Positions 29,101 through 40,103 of a stretch of 64,000 nt of DNA are shown here, piece after piece. Source of the DNA: Chaunax sp. Z400. Taxonomy: Eukaryota > Chordata > Actinopteri > Lophiiformes > Chaunacidae. The notes under the pieces were generated by a model. The model did not search any database. It saw nothing but the letters and a program-made list of their open reading frames with translations, and was not told the DNA's origin. The translations under genes were made by a program, and so were the position numbers. Each line of letters begins with the position of its first letter. The stretch's first letter is position 1. The stretch lies in NCBI GenBank assembly GCA_037577475.1, contig CM075193.1:8544117-8608116 (forward strand). The letters are read 5' to 3'.

Positions 29101-31544
29101 CATAAGCTCCACTTCCTGATTTGAGGCTTCTGCGGATTCAACCTACTGCTTTGCATGGATTTTACTGGCACCTAGATGGATTTGCATCATTTTAAAAGAA
29201 CCTAAACCGCCTGAGCACAAAGGTCAGAAATAAAACACATGGAAACAAGATAAGAATTATTCTTCTAGCGCCTAGTTACTGCAACAGCCTGCCAATGATA
29301 TTGATTATCCACATTTACAGATGCAATGCAATTTGTGGAAAGGCTGCGTTGCTCTGTAATTAAGGAGGACATCTACTCAATGATATCCATCAGAAATGTT
29401 ATTTAATTCTGGAAAAGTGGTTCTATTTCGATCTCTGATTCGTAACCACTGCAAGTGTCAGCTTGCACCTCCAGAAATGAGGTGATATTGGTGGTATGAA
29501 AGAACATGTCTAAGCAAACATAACACACCCACACCTGAGCAACACATTTTTTATAGGCTCATTATATGACACTGGCTGGCTGTACTGGAGGGTCACCTCC
29601 AGTTTTATCTGTTCTTTGCAGAAATCCCACCTTTATTAGTTGTCTAGTCCACATAGTGTCCATTAAGGAATGTGGATTACTTGCCTTTGCTTCGTCTTTA
29701 TGCCCATAAAGGTAAATTGTAATATTAAATCATTTTTACTGGCTGATGTCAATAAGTCCAATAAGCCATGATCCCATCATAAGTTACATCATTAGAGTGT
29801 TGTCATGGCTAGCCACACATGCGGTGAAACAAGTCATCATCAAGTCATTTGTGCGAATAATATCAACATTGCATCGTTGTGATATTTGGGCAATATTTCC
29901 TGTTTTTGTCACCATGTCTCGCAGTTTATTCCAAAGTGTGAAGTGTTTGTTTTGTTTAGTAAAGCTACTGAGAAACTGCTCAGCTGTGTCAGGCAAAGCT
30001 CTCTGCTCCAGAGATAGCTTTATGAATGAATGATATTGAACACAGCAATGTACCGTAATCATTGGCAGTACCGTTATATTAAAAATGTATTAAGTTGTGA
30101 CACCAGCGGAGCATATCAAATCATGACATCATTTTTCCAAATCTCACACCTCGTAACTATATTCCGCTACGTCTCAATAATAATAATCTGTTTGTGCAGT
30201 TATGTTAATCACAAATTCCACATATGAAGCTGACACAGTAATTTTGTTTTTAGTGGAAAGCTCTGCGTCAGTCTTTACTCCTCAGTGGCAAGCAGAAGTG
30301 CAGCAGTGGCAACTTGTGGGTATGATTGCCATTCAGATCTGTGAGCGTTTCCCACCAGATTAAACCTGTGTTTAATAAAATCGCCCCCCTGATCCCCTCT
30401 GGCCTGTTCTCACTTTCTTTCTTTACATTGCCTTTGCAGCACATGTTTGTTTCATGGCGTCTGCACCTCTGTCGATTCTCTCCTTATTCTCATTCTCTCC
30501 TCCTCCATATCGCTGTGGCTCCCTTTCAGCCCTGCCAACTGCATGAATAGAGAATCTCTTTCCCCTGCTGCCCGCTCCTTCTTTTCTTCTCTCTCTTGCC
30601 ACCTCTCTGGAGCTCCTGGTAAATGATGCATGGTGGACTCGCAGCCGCCGAGCAATCATTAGTGAGGTGGCACTGGTGAGGAGAAGCGATGGATGATGAA
30701 CAGAGGGAGGGATGGATGGATGGAGAAATAGAGGAGAGCAAAAGTCGCATTTCCGCCACGATGTGGTTCCCAATATTGTTAGCGAACAAGAGGGCATTTT
30801 GTTAAATGCTAGTCGGTGGCATTTCTAATGCCAGTGGTCATTAATCTGGACACAGTAACACACACCCACATTCATACAGACACATACATGTTCATACAGA
30901 AGCCATAATGTTTCTCTCAGATGAAACCCTGACCTATGGTGTCCTAAAGCCCTTTGCTGCCATAAAAAAAACATGGCCGGACTGGACAAGCATAGGGAAT
31001 GTGCTGAGCAGCCAATATTGTGAAGTGTGCACAATGCTTCCCTCATGAAATATCATAGCTCAACAATGCCCCGATGCCCCTCATCATAAACAAAATTTGG
31101 GTTTATAGTTCATATCAGGACTAATAAACTGAGAGATTACCTGACAAAGGCACTCAGTGGGTAGGAAACTCCCACACGTGAAGCTTACTGGAGGCAAGAT
31201 TCAGCGTGCAGGATTGGTTTCTTTCTCCTCCAATCAATCAAACAAATGGATTTTCTTGATATAGAATGACAGCAGCATAGCGGTGTCTAATAGCTGATGA
31301 TGTGATAGTCAGCTTTATATCCACCAGTGTCTCTATTTCCAACAGATGCTATGTTTAATTAGCGCTCACACCCACTCTTGACTGCAGCTCCGAGTCTCAC
31401 TACCTCACATCACTTCCATTTACAGCTGCGTCTCGCTTTCTCTGACACCTCATATGTGTAAACACTATTTATTTCAGTATTTCAAACACATCATTCCCTT
31501 TTGTGTGGCTCAATAAGATAAAAAGTGAAATAACAAACACCGGC

Positions 31545-31760
31545 GATCCGAAAAGTAAGGAAAGTCAGTGGAGGAAAGTAAATTATAAAAGTAAAGTACA
31601 TTGACCCAAATACTGCATATAAGTACAATTTTGAGGTATTTGTACTTTGTTTGAGTGTTTAGATATTCTGCTCCTTAATAGCCATCACAGGAAAAGGATC
31701 TTTTTTTAACTCCACCACATTTGACAGTTTTATTACTTTTCAGATTTTACTAAACATATA
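31545..31760 (+). repeat. Degenerate teleost repeat rich in AAGTA/GTACTTT motifs
   Basis: The motifs AAAGTAAAGTACATT, ATATAAGTACAATTTTGAGG, TTTGTACTTTGTTTGAG and CTCCACCACATTTGACAG match a dispersed fish repeat that is full of AAGTAAAAGTAC units and ends near CTCCACTACATTT. The copy is old and its ends are uncertain. Confidence 0.5.
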
Positions 31761-31796
31761 AGATGCTTTTAAATTACAAAACATTGTTAAAACTTA

Positions 31797-31910
31797 TACC
31801 AGAGGTTCTCACTTATTTTGGCTCATGAACTCTGACATGATGTGTGTAGTTGAGGCTCCTTATCACATTTCTGAAACCTTGAGTTTTTGGCACCACCAAA
31901 GAGTCATTTC
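31797..31910 (+). repeat. Degenerate repeat beginning near CAGAGGTTCTCACTTATTTTGG
   Basis: The phrase from TACCAGAGGTTCTCA through TTATTTTGGCTCATGA resembles the dispersed CCAGTGGTTCCCAACCTTTTTGG repeat of fish genomes. It directly follows the preceding repeat, so 31.5-31.9 kb looks like a small cluster of insertions. Confidence 0.4.
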
Positions 31911-32680
31911 TTCTCCAAACCTCTCTCATGGTCTAGATGAAATAAAATAATAATTAAAAAGGCAAAACTGGAGAAAATTCTGGGAAAGAATTTTATCAAA
32001 GTTGTTTGGCAGAACTGTTTTTCTTTTTTCCTTTCAAACAAAGTAAATTATCTCCTCATCTACTCAGAGCAATCTTGTGATTCTTTGGACTGGGATGCTG
32101 TATTAAAATATAAACAGTAACTACTGTAGTTCTTTTACTCTTCTGATCTGAAGCTAATTTCTGATGCTGTTCTGTCACAATTTATCCATCATCCCATATC
32201 AATCTCAGCAGCAGTACAACCGGTTTTATCTATATGGATGCAGATCAGTATGTTGACCAGATACAGATAATGGTGTGCCCACTCATCCCTTATAGAATCC
32301 CTCATCTGTGCACATATAGCCCTGATCTTAACAGCATGAGGATAACACCAGTTGTAATTTCTTCAGGTACTGATCTTATTCTTTCTACACTGTTGCCCAG
32401 GTATTCAGCACAAATGACTAATTATGTCTGTTTACAGCTGAGAGGAGCGTTCAGTCTGATCATGGCCATTAGAGACCAAGATGTGCATTAAGTGTACCGC
32501 CTTTCCTGAATGTCAACAAATACAATTCAGGCATGAAGGTAAATCCAACAGAACAATCATATTGACTATAGTATGATGCTTTAGGCTAATGGATTCCTTA
32601 ATTAGAAATATGCTTTTATGGTTCCATATAAAGATGCAAGAACAGGTCTGGATTTAAATCAGCTCCCCTAAATTTAGATA

Positions 32681-32762
32681 CAGTGAGGAGCAAAATTATT
32701 CCATCCCCCTTCTATATTAGGTTTATTGGCAAAATATATTATTTATCACCTGCTTGCAATAA
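32681..32762 (+). repeat. Left inverted terminal repeat of the Tc1-like element
   Basis: These 82 bases match the reverse complement of 33,746-33,827 with scattered mismatches. The best-preserved part is the TATTAGGTTTATTGGCAAAA core near 32,714-32,733. Long terminal repeats of this kind usually contain transposase-binding sites. Confidence 0.85.
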
Positions 32763-33001
32763 ACAAATCACACAAGAGCAGTTTAAAATAGCTCACATCC
32801 ACATTCAACACAAAATGCTACTATTACTGACGAGTGCAGTCTTAAAATGATTCGACCCCCTGAAGAGCATCCCTAGCAAGAGCACACACTTGGAAGATAT
32901 GGTTCAAACACTGTACCAACCTTCATAGACTTACTTTAGCAGTAGAGTCCCAAAGTTGTTCTGTAGGCCTAAATTTACATAAGGGCTCCATGAAAAAACT
33001 C

Positions 33002-33640
33002 CAAGACGTTCACCACTGCTGACCCAAAAGCACAAGAAAAGTCGGCTCCAGTAGCTCAAAACCATCTAGATAAGACACAGAAGTTCTGGGATGCTGTTCT
33101 GTGGAGCGATGAAACAAAACTGTAAGTAACTTTTGGGGCCTGAGGATCAGCGGTATGTCTGGAGGAGAAAGAAAGAAGTATATCCTGAAAAGAACACCCT
33201 ACCTACGGTGAAGCATGGCAGTGGCTCAGTGATGCTCTGGGGCTGCTTTGCTTCCTCGGTCACTGGGAACCTGCAGCGTGTCGAGGGTGAGATGGATTCC
33301 ATCAAGTATCAGGAAATCCTGGAAGAAAATGTCTCACCATCTGTGAGGAAGCTGAAGCTTGGGCATCATTGGACGTTCCAAAACAACTATGATCCCAAGC
33401 AAACCTCAAAGTCCACCAAGACTTGGTTTCAGAAGAAGTCCTGGATCATTCCAGAGTCACAGTCGCCTGACTTGAATCTCATAGAAAATCTCTGGTGGGA
33501 TTTGAAGAAGGTGGTGCCAGCAGGTAAACCCAGGAATATTACAGAACTGGAGGCTTTTGTCTATGAAGAATGGGCTAAGATTCCTCAGGAACGCTGCTAG
33601 AAGCTGGTGTCTGGCTCTGCATCACTTGAATGATCAAAAT
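33002..33640 (+). pseudogene. Tc1-like transposase remnant (DD34E type), frameshifted
   Basis: The first segment reads HLDKTQKFWDAVLWSDETKL, the family motif around the first catalytic Asp, and then meets a TAA at 33,123-33,125. The reading resumes one frame over with GPEDQRYVWRRKK, then KHGSGSVMLWGCFASSVTGN, DLNLIENLWWDLK (with the catalytic Glu) and EEWAKIPQERC before a TAG at 33,598-33,600. Similarity continues after that stop (KLVSGSAS). In the second catalytic motif, families usually show QQD-N-DPKHT. Here it is QNNYDPKQT, so Asn occupies the catalytic Asp position and Gln replaces His. The N-terminal paired-type helix-turn-helix region is absent. The frame break, stops and lost catalytic residue make it a pseudogene. 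Confidence 0.9.
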
Positions 33641-33745
33641 GGTCTCTACAAAGTACTAGAGACGCTTGTCATTAAGGGGTTGAATCATTTCGAGACTGTA
33701 GAAGTCAGTAAAAGTAGTATTTTGTGTTGTTTGTGTTAGATTTGG

Positions 33746-33827
33746 TTATTGCCAACAGCTGATAAATAGTATATTTTGCCAATAAACCTAATATAAAATG
33801 TGGGTTGCATCATTTTGTTTCCAGCTG
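33746..33827 (-). repeat. Right inverted terminal repeat of the Tc1-like element
   Basis: These 82 bases are the inverted partner of 32,681-32,762. The outermost bases CAGCTG differ from CAGTGA at the left end, so the tips have diverged more than the inner core. Confidence 0.85.
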
Positions 33828-35834
33828 TAACAGTAACAGAACTGACCTCTCCTTATATGAAAGCGATTTTGATTTGTCTGTCAAGGGACTGTAAATTATA
33901 TTGAATATAAACGTATGTTAAAAGCAGCATGCAGACAGATTCTCTCATTTTCCACGTTGTTCAATACCTTTTAATTTTATTAACCTTGTTACACGTAGAA
34001 TCAGGGGCAGAGCAGAGCTTCAAGAGCAACAATCAGTGTAATTGTCCTAAGTCTGACACATGCAATTTGCTAAAAGCCCTGAAGCCCAAAGGCCCAGGTG
34101 TACCCAAGGATTACAGCGGTGGAGGACAGGTGAAGTCAATGCTCACTGACAAGGACACACACATTCTGTCTTACCCTCAAACAGACACAAGTGAATACTA
34201 GAGAGTTCAGTTTTTACTAATCACAATGGTTGTCCAAAGAATAAAACAATAAATAAATACGATAAAAACTATTTTCTGCATAATCAAAAGTGAACAAATC
34301 TTCACTAAGAAATGTTTTTTGAGAAGAAATAGATATTCCAAACAAGTTTAATCACTTTGTGCACAGGAAATACAAATAGCATTTGAAGCAGTATAAAGCT
34401 TCATGTCAGCCAATTTCAAATTCTGTTGCAATTTGATAAATCAGTCATCCAGAGAAACAGCCTTATCAACAGTCACACCTTACTATGAAAATAAAACATA
34501 GTTTGACTGGAATTTTTGAGGGCTTTACTGTGGCAAAACTTTTTTGCACATGTGTGTTGTGTAACTACTGTATATAACAATCCATGTGTGTGTAATCAGA
34601 TTTGTAAATGTGTAAATTAACCTTTAAATGTGTACTGAGATTTGAGAATGTGTACAGGAATGTCAAAAAGAATAAAAGCCCAGTTCCAGCCATCATCATC
34701 ATCAGCCACGACTGGTCACAATCCCTGATACCACATACCAGAGACTGTCCTATTCTCCTTAAAGGTGGTTTTTAGGTGGGACATATTTGAATTGGCGATA
34801 TTTGAATTGTGGCATTCGTTTGAGGGACAGGTATGTGGTCATGGCCGGAGGACACTGTGTTCTCGTGGTCTCCCAGTCTTTTGTTCCATCAACGACTGCA
34901 TTTGACTGCAAAGCAAATGCACTGATATTTAAATTTCAGGAGGAGCACTGCTTATAGGTCCCTGTGTGTGGATTAATATGTGGGGTCATGAAAATGATCG
35001 TTCTGATTCATAGATGATGGGATGCAGGTGAGTGAAATTATTTGTCTTTAATGAGGAAAACATTAGTGCATTAACTGTAGCAGCAGAAACATTGAGTCCC
35101 CATTAAGAGAGATGCTGTGTGCATTTACGTATGAGTCACAGCAGCTTCACTTCAATGATTAAGATCAGGATCAAATGTTAATTAACATCCTTTGTTCTTC
35201 TACACATTCAAACAGTCACAACAGAAAAGTAAAGTAGCCGTCCTCCGGATACATTTTCATTAGAGCGATCTACAAATATTCAATTTCAGAGGCTAAAAGT
35301 TGAATTCTGTTTCCGTGGGAGAGTTTCCTCTCTCATGTCAAGTTCATCAACTACAACTTCTGGTTTTGCTGCTCTAAAGTATCACAATATTTGCTGCTCT
35401 AACATAACTGCGTGTATGGAAATGTTTACGAAGCCTCTTTAATCTTTAGTAAACTTTAGTAAATTGAAAACACTCACATTATATTCATTACAAAACACAG
35501 CAAGGAAATAGCCTGGAAATCTCACACTTCTTAAAATAATTTAAAAGGAAATAGGCACTGATGCAGTAAAATGTCCATATGGCTCTCCTGGTCAGAGAAA
35601 ATCATTTGTTTTGAGTGGGTGGATGAACATATCCTTGCAGGTTAGGATGTTTTCATAGCCGATCTGCATCACTAGTGTGTAACAAGCAGAGTTAACCCGT
35701 GTTGTGACCCTATGTAGGTACATCATCTGAATATAGTACCCTTTAAAGTGCAGAAAAATACTGTGCTATAGACGTTAGACCAGGGTTTTGTCGGTCAATG
35801 GCACAAACATTTCCTGCCTCCTCAAAATGGCAAT

Positions 35835-35870
35835 GCACCAACAATGCATTTTGCACCAACAATGCATTTT
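35835..35870 (+). repeat. Perfect 18-base tandem duplication
   Basis: GCACCAACAATGCATTTT occurs twice without a gap (35,835-35,852 and 35,853-35,870). Confidence 0.95.
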
Positions 35871-37677
35871 GTTGACAACTAGTGACGACACTTGGGCCGT
35901 GCAGTAGACCTTTATATGTACCCTTCATATTAGTTAACATATTTTGTCATATGTCAGATTCCCGGACAGTATGCTCGGCATGGAAATTGCTTTGGGGCTG
36001 GAAAATCGTCAAATCTCAAGTCAATGTAATCTATATAGCCCCAAGAGAAACCTCAAGCAGATCCCAACTTAAGGTGTGCCGCCATCTGTTTTGACCGGTT
36101 GGGTTGAGAGAAATAGTTTGGGAGAAAAATGGGAAGTTTCATTCACCTCTTTTGCATTTGGAGGAAGGGAGACTTCTCAATCCTGAGCACATTAGCGCAT
36201 TAAACCAAAACTTTCTTTGCGGCTTTAGAAAACAGACAATCTAACTTTTTGTGAGATTTGGATGACCTGAAAAACATCCAAGCACAAGGTCAGAGGACAC
36301 CACTCTGAAATACTGCAAGATACATGACGATGGGTTTTAATCATTTTGCCGCAGACAATGTTCTTGGTTGGAGGAACGCCTGCAGATTCGGCCTTTTTTT
36401 TTTTCTTTATTCACTGTCACTGAATCTATTAGAGAAGTTCTCCTCTGGTCTGCAAGAAATAATTAGTCTACTGGATAGGTCAACTTAATCATTCCTGAAA
36501 ATAATATTCAATTATCTCCACGGCAACTTCTGGAGCATGTCTCCTATTTATAGACCCCCTCTGTTTTACAGAGATAGGCAGTTTGATCCTTTTTGTGTCA
36601 ATCCTGCAACACAAAAGCAATGGAGAGTCACTGGTGCTAAACAGTCCTCAGCAGATAACCCATTATACCATCATAATAGCCCCAGCTTCTCTTGGTCTCT
36701 CTTCTGTACGGTGCACAGCATACAGTATATGTTCCATCCAATTCAATTATGCCCTTGACTTAGCTCTTCAATTAGTCTTCGTAAATCAACATTGTTATCA
36801 CCCCAGTAATAACTGAGGATACGTGTTAGAGAGATATGGAAGACACGAGAAATGTTCTCAAGCTTGCAAGATTTAACATCCTCCATGACCTCATCAGGAC
36901 AGCAGACGAGTCAACAAAGTCAGTCAAAAAAAAAACCTGACGGCTAATTGACGAGACTTGAGAAAGACTGCGCATAATGTCATATAAGTATATGCTCGTT
37001 ATGCAGATCACAGGAATATATGAAAGAACAGAACAACAAAAGTGGCCCAGAAACACAATCAGAAACTACCGCATGCATAGACATGTAAACAGAAAATGCA
37101 TTTGCAGCTCCACCAGGCAAATCTATCTGAAACCCAACCTGTGAACTCCATTTCACGGGTAACCTCTCTCACACTCATCGTCTCTGTCGATGTCTCCTTC
37201 TCTCTCTGTGTGTCCACTACTCCCCTCATACCCCTCTCATTCTCACCAGTCACGATAAAGACTTAGAGAATAAATATATTAGCTGGAGTGTATTCTGTGC
37301 TCCAGGAAACAGCATAATTGTCATCAGAGGAGGGAGGCACTGGGAGTCTTCACGTCCAGGCGAATTATAGCCTTTGAAGTTGGATTTGAGCAAAGTACAG
37401 CAATGCTGTTCTGTTGCCAGATACTGTCTCATCTTAGAGGAGGGCCTCGCCTCAGGCTCAGCAGCACACATGCTTGCATAACGGCTTTCTGTATACCTCA
37501 GCCTGTGCTTAAAGCCTTAAGGCTATGCTGTGTTTGGTTTTTGTTTTGCTTATGTATTTGAATAAGACATGACATTGTCCTAAACATGAAGGAATCTTTA
37601 TGAATGTGTATGACAGTTATCATTAAGTGTTCTGACTATGTCACTTTTCATGCAAAGGTGTTTAAGACATCTTTGAA

Positions 37678-37708
37678 TTAACTTATAACTAACTTAACTT
37701 ATAACTAA
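37678..37708 (+). repeat. 16-base tandem duplication
   Basis: TTAACTTATAACTAAC is followed directly by a second copy lacking its last base. The local sequence is AT-rich. Confidence 0.9.
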
Positions 37709-39023
37709 TTTTTTTATATATATTTATAGCTGACTCAGCCTAGAATGTCAGGAGCCGAACGCATCATGAAAACATTTGTTATTCACTGTCGTCAACCTGG
37801 CCTCCGTCAGTCGAAGGCTGTATTCAGTCACCGTGTCATGTCCAGTCATGTTCACTCAATTCAGGCATTTCCTTTAATTTGTCCCACACATGTGCGTCAT
37901 GTGCCCTGGAAATGAAAACAATTTGTTGTTCAAAAATGTAATACAGTACTCTCAGTAGGGAGCTCACAGGAAAACCTATTGAGCTCCCAGAAGCTTTAAC
38001 AACACTGAGTTTTTGTAAAGAACTGAGGAGGAAATTTGTCATAAGCATGAAAAATAAACAGATGAAGAAAAGAGGGACCACCTAAAGAAATTTAAACACC
38101 AACTGGAGAAAGCTCAAAGAAGATGCCAATGTTATAAAAGACAGGTTTTGCCAATATTAAAAATCACACAAATAACACACCCTCCTGAAATTGCAGAGGC
38201 GACCCAACACATAAGCTAACTAAGCAGCTGCTTTGGGCCCCATGGCCACCAAGGTTGTTTTTTTGTGGTACCTTTTAAGATGAAGTAGTAAGAAGGATAA
38301 ATGTCTAAATTAAAGTAGTTTATTTTTTTTTATTGTTTACAGGAAATGCATTGTCTACTGGTTTATTTTGTTACCTCCCAGTGCACCACCTTCAATATGC
38401 CACATAGTGCTGTATAACTTTGAATATTAAAGTGCAAATTAACACCAGACCACTCTAAGATTAAAAACCATAGAAGGGTAAAAACATACAACACAGACAC
38501 AACTAAAACTGATAGTGGTTGTATTAGATTTACAGTGTCTGAATGACCAAGCAATGACAATATTCATTAATACTGATAGTGCCCCCCTCAGTTCTGCTTA
38601 GGGCCTTATAAAGGCTTGTTCCGGCTCTGTTAAATTGTGATGGGAAGCTGTATTATGTTCTGCTTCCCATTAATTTAAAAATAATAGCAGCAAAAATATT
38701 TTGGCCCTAAAATCTGGTTTAGGGCCAAAGACATGCTCTTCTGTTCATCATGCCTCCTCGGACACTACCAGAGGCATCCAGTCACACAGAAAACGACTCA
38801 GATAATGAAGAGAGGCGCTGAAGTACCAGATGTCGACCGTCTCAATGGCTCATTAATGGAAGGGTGCTCTCTTGTGGCCACCTGGAGTAAAATATGACCC
38901 GGGGATGCGAGAGGGATGGATTGACAGGCAATAGTCTCATAAACTACGACCGGTGCAACCGCGCCTCTTTTATGGACTCCAGCTATCCACGCTTTATTAA
39001 GATTAGTTAGGGGGCAGCAGACT

Positions 39024-39078
39024 GACAGACAGACAGATAGATAGATATATAGATATATAGATAGATAGATAGATAGAC
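39024..39078 (+). repeat. (GACA)/(GATA)n microsatellite
   Basis: Tandem GACA units pass into GATA units, with two GATATA variants. It lies about 100 bases upstream of the CpG-rich block. Confidence 0.93.
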
Positions 39079-39099
39079 TCATTCTTACTTGTCTAGTGA

Positions 39100-39887
39100 G
39101 TGCCTCCTGAATCCAGAGCGGTGTCGCGCGCTGTAGGATCCGGGTTTTCTATCTCTCCACTCCCATCTATTTCTCTCCCCGCTTGCCACTAGGTTACCTT
39201 CACTTGTTCAGTCTTAACTCGGAGAGGAGGAGGATGGTCTATGATTGGCCAGGCAGGGACTGGTAGTCCGGAGGCTGGAATTGCGCCTTAGCTTTGATTC
39301 TCGTGTTCTTGTTTACACCTTGTGGACTAGAAAGGACCCACGGGGCCAGACCAGACTCGTGAGTCCACTCCACGTCGGAGAGCACCGTGGTACTTATTTT
39401 ATGTGGTTAGTCCTTGATGGGAATCGGACTCTCTCATCTAATTTTATCACTCCACAAATGCGTCAAACTTTTTGGTGACCTTTGCGGCACCTCTGCGCGT
39501 ACGACAAGTCAAACGAGTTGTTTTTAAAAAAAAAGTGCGGCAGGGAATGAAATTCACGTGGAACTGCCCCGACAAATTATTCCTTTACATCAACAGGGTG
39601 TGATATCTATGGACCTCTTGAAACTTCCATCACGGACACTGCACCCTTTCAATCTCCTCTCTGAACTGGTGTTTGGTGATGGATGTGTTCTGAGCGTTGC
39701 GGTTTGTTTACGGCAAACATTCAAAGTGAACAATTAAGCCTAAAAACAAACGACATCTAGCATCGATCGCCGGACTCGTTGGTTTTTTCACTTTTTCTTC
39801 AAAGATTCTTCACTTTGGTGGGTCGACAGCTCCGCAGGTTGCGCTGTGGACAACCCGGGAAGCTTCGCAGCGGCGTACGCGGAAAAG
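39100..39887 (+). promoter_or_regulatory. CpG-rich promoter and 5' untranslated region of the gene starting at 39,888
   Basis: By hand count there are about 50 CpG dinucleotides between about 39,100 and 39,975, against only scattered ones in the flanks. They cluster at 39,119-39,145, 39,480-39,545 and 39,755-39,950. A GATTGGCC motif near 39,243-39,250 is an inverted CCAAT box. I see no convincing TATA box, which fits a CpG-island promoter with dispersed initiation. The transcription start cannot be fixed from sequence. If it lies near the CCAAT box, the leader would be about 600 bases and would carry upstream ATGs (for example near 39,399 and 39,677), so translation might be dampened by upstream reading frames. 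A TTGCCACTAG motif near 39,190 could instead be a splice acceptor of a further 5' exon. The block adjoins the (GATA)n tract. Confidence 0.55.
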
Positions 39888-39975
39888 ATGCTCTCTGTTC
39901 GGAAGCAGCGCGGCCGATACTTCGCTCCTCTGGTTCTTCTTCTCCTGGTCGGGGGATATGTCGTATCTGCCACTG
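39888..39975 (+). CDS. First coding exon (signal peptide) of an unidentified secreted or membrane protein
   Basis: This 88-base exon encodes 29 codons plus one base. The reading starts MLSVRKQRGRYF, a basic n-region, followed by the hydrophobic stretch APLVLLLLVGGYVV and a small-residue end (SAT), as in a cleavable signal peptide. The ATG has A at -3. An in-frame TAA at 39,741-39,743 with no in-frame ATG between it and 39,888 supports this start. The exon ends in ACT-G followed by GTAAGT, a near-perfect donor, so the intron is phase 1. A phase-1 intron after the signal peptide is common in secreted and cell-surface proteins. Reading through the donor meets a stop within four codons, so the frame needs splicing. 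It lies at the 3' end of a CpG-rich block, as first exons often do. The product was not recognised; an adhesion or guidance receptor, a cadherin-type protein or a ligand-gated channel subunit would all fit. The exon call is fairly secure; the gene identity is not. Confidence 0.72.
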
Positions 39976-40058
39976 GTAAGTTTTAAAATTCAAGATCAGT
40001 GTGGACTGTAATCATTGTGAAGTAGGCTACTGTACATACACTCACACGTGCGCACGTC

Positions 40059-40103
40059 TTTATTATCATTATTATTATTATTATTGTTGTTGTTGTTATT
40101 ATT
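40059..40103 (+). repeat. (ATT)n/(GTT)n microsatellite
   Basis: ATT units followed by TTG units, 85 bases inside the presumed first intron. Confidence 0.9.

Larger units (their letters stand above)
26126..32680. other. Non-coding DNA upstream of the first Tc1-like element
   Basis: Mostly unique-looking. The stretch at 27,100-27,240 is rich in homeodomain-type sites. A repeat cluster lies at 31.5-31.9 kb. No exon could be supported. Confidence 0.55.
32681..33827 (+). mobile_element. Decayed Tc1-like DNA transposon with both inverted terminal repeats
   Basis: The element is about 1,147 bases and is flanked by TA at 32,679-32,680 and 33,828-33,829, the target duplication of the Tc1/mariner group. 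The left end begins CAGTGAGGAGCAAAAT. The right end, read in reverse, begins CAGCTGGAAACAAAAT. The two 82-base ends share a long core around TATTAGGTTTATTGGCAAAA. The interior encodes the C-terminal half of a Tc1 transposase in plus orientation, with a stop and a frame change. Only about 240 bases lie between the left repeat and the first recognisable transposase residues, so most of the DNA-binding N-terminus is missing or unrecognisable. The copy cannot be autonomous. The TA duplication and paired ends fix the boundaries well. Confidence 0.9.
33830..39023. other. Non-coding DNA between the Tc1-like element and the CpG block
   Basis: It contains one 90-codon frame with a signal-peptide-like start (33,929-34,201; see findings) and two small tandem duplications. 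It presumably holds the distal promoter of the downstream gene. No exon is evident. Confidence 0.5.

Noticed and set aside
29746..30062. Long frames on both strands over the same DNA
   Set aside because: Mutual antisense open frames with no motif; most likely chance.
39779..39979. 66-codon plus-strand frame overlapping the first exon
   Set aside because: It is in a different frame, begins at a non-ATG codon and runs across the splice donor. The 39,888 frame has the signal peptide and correct donor context.
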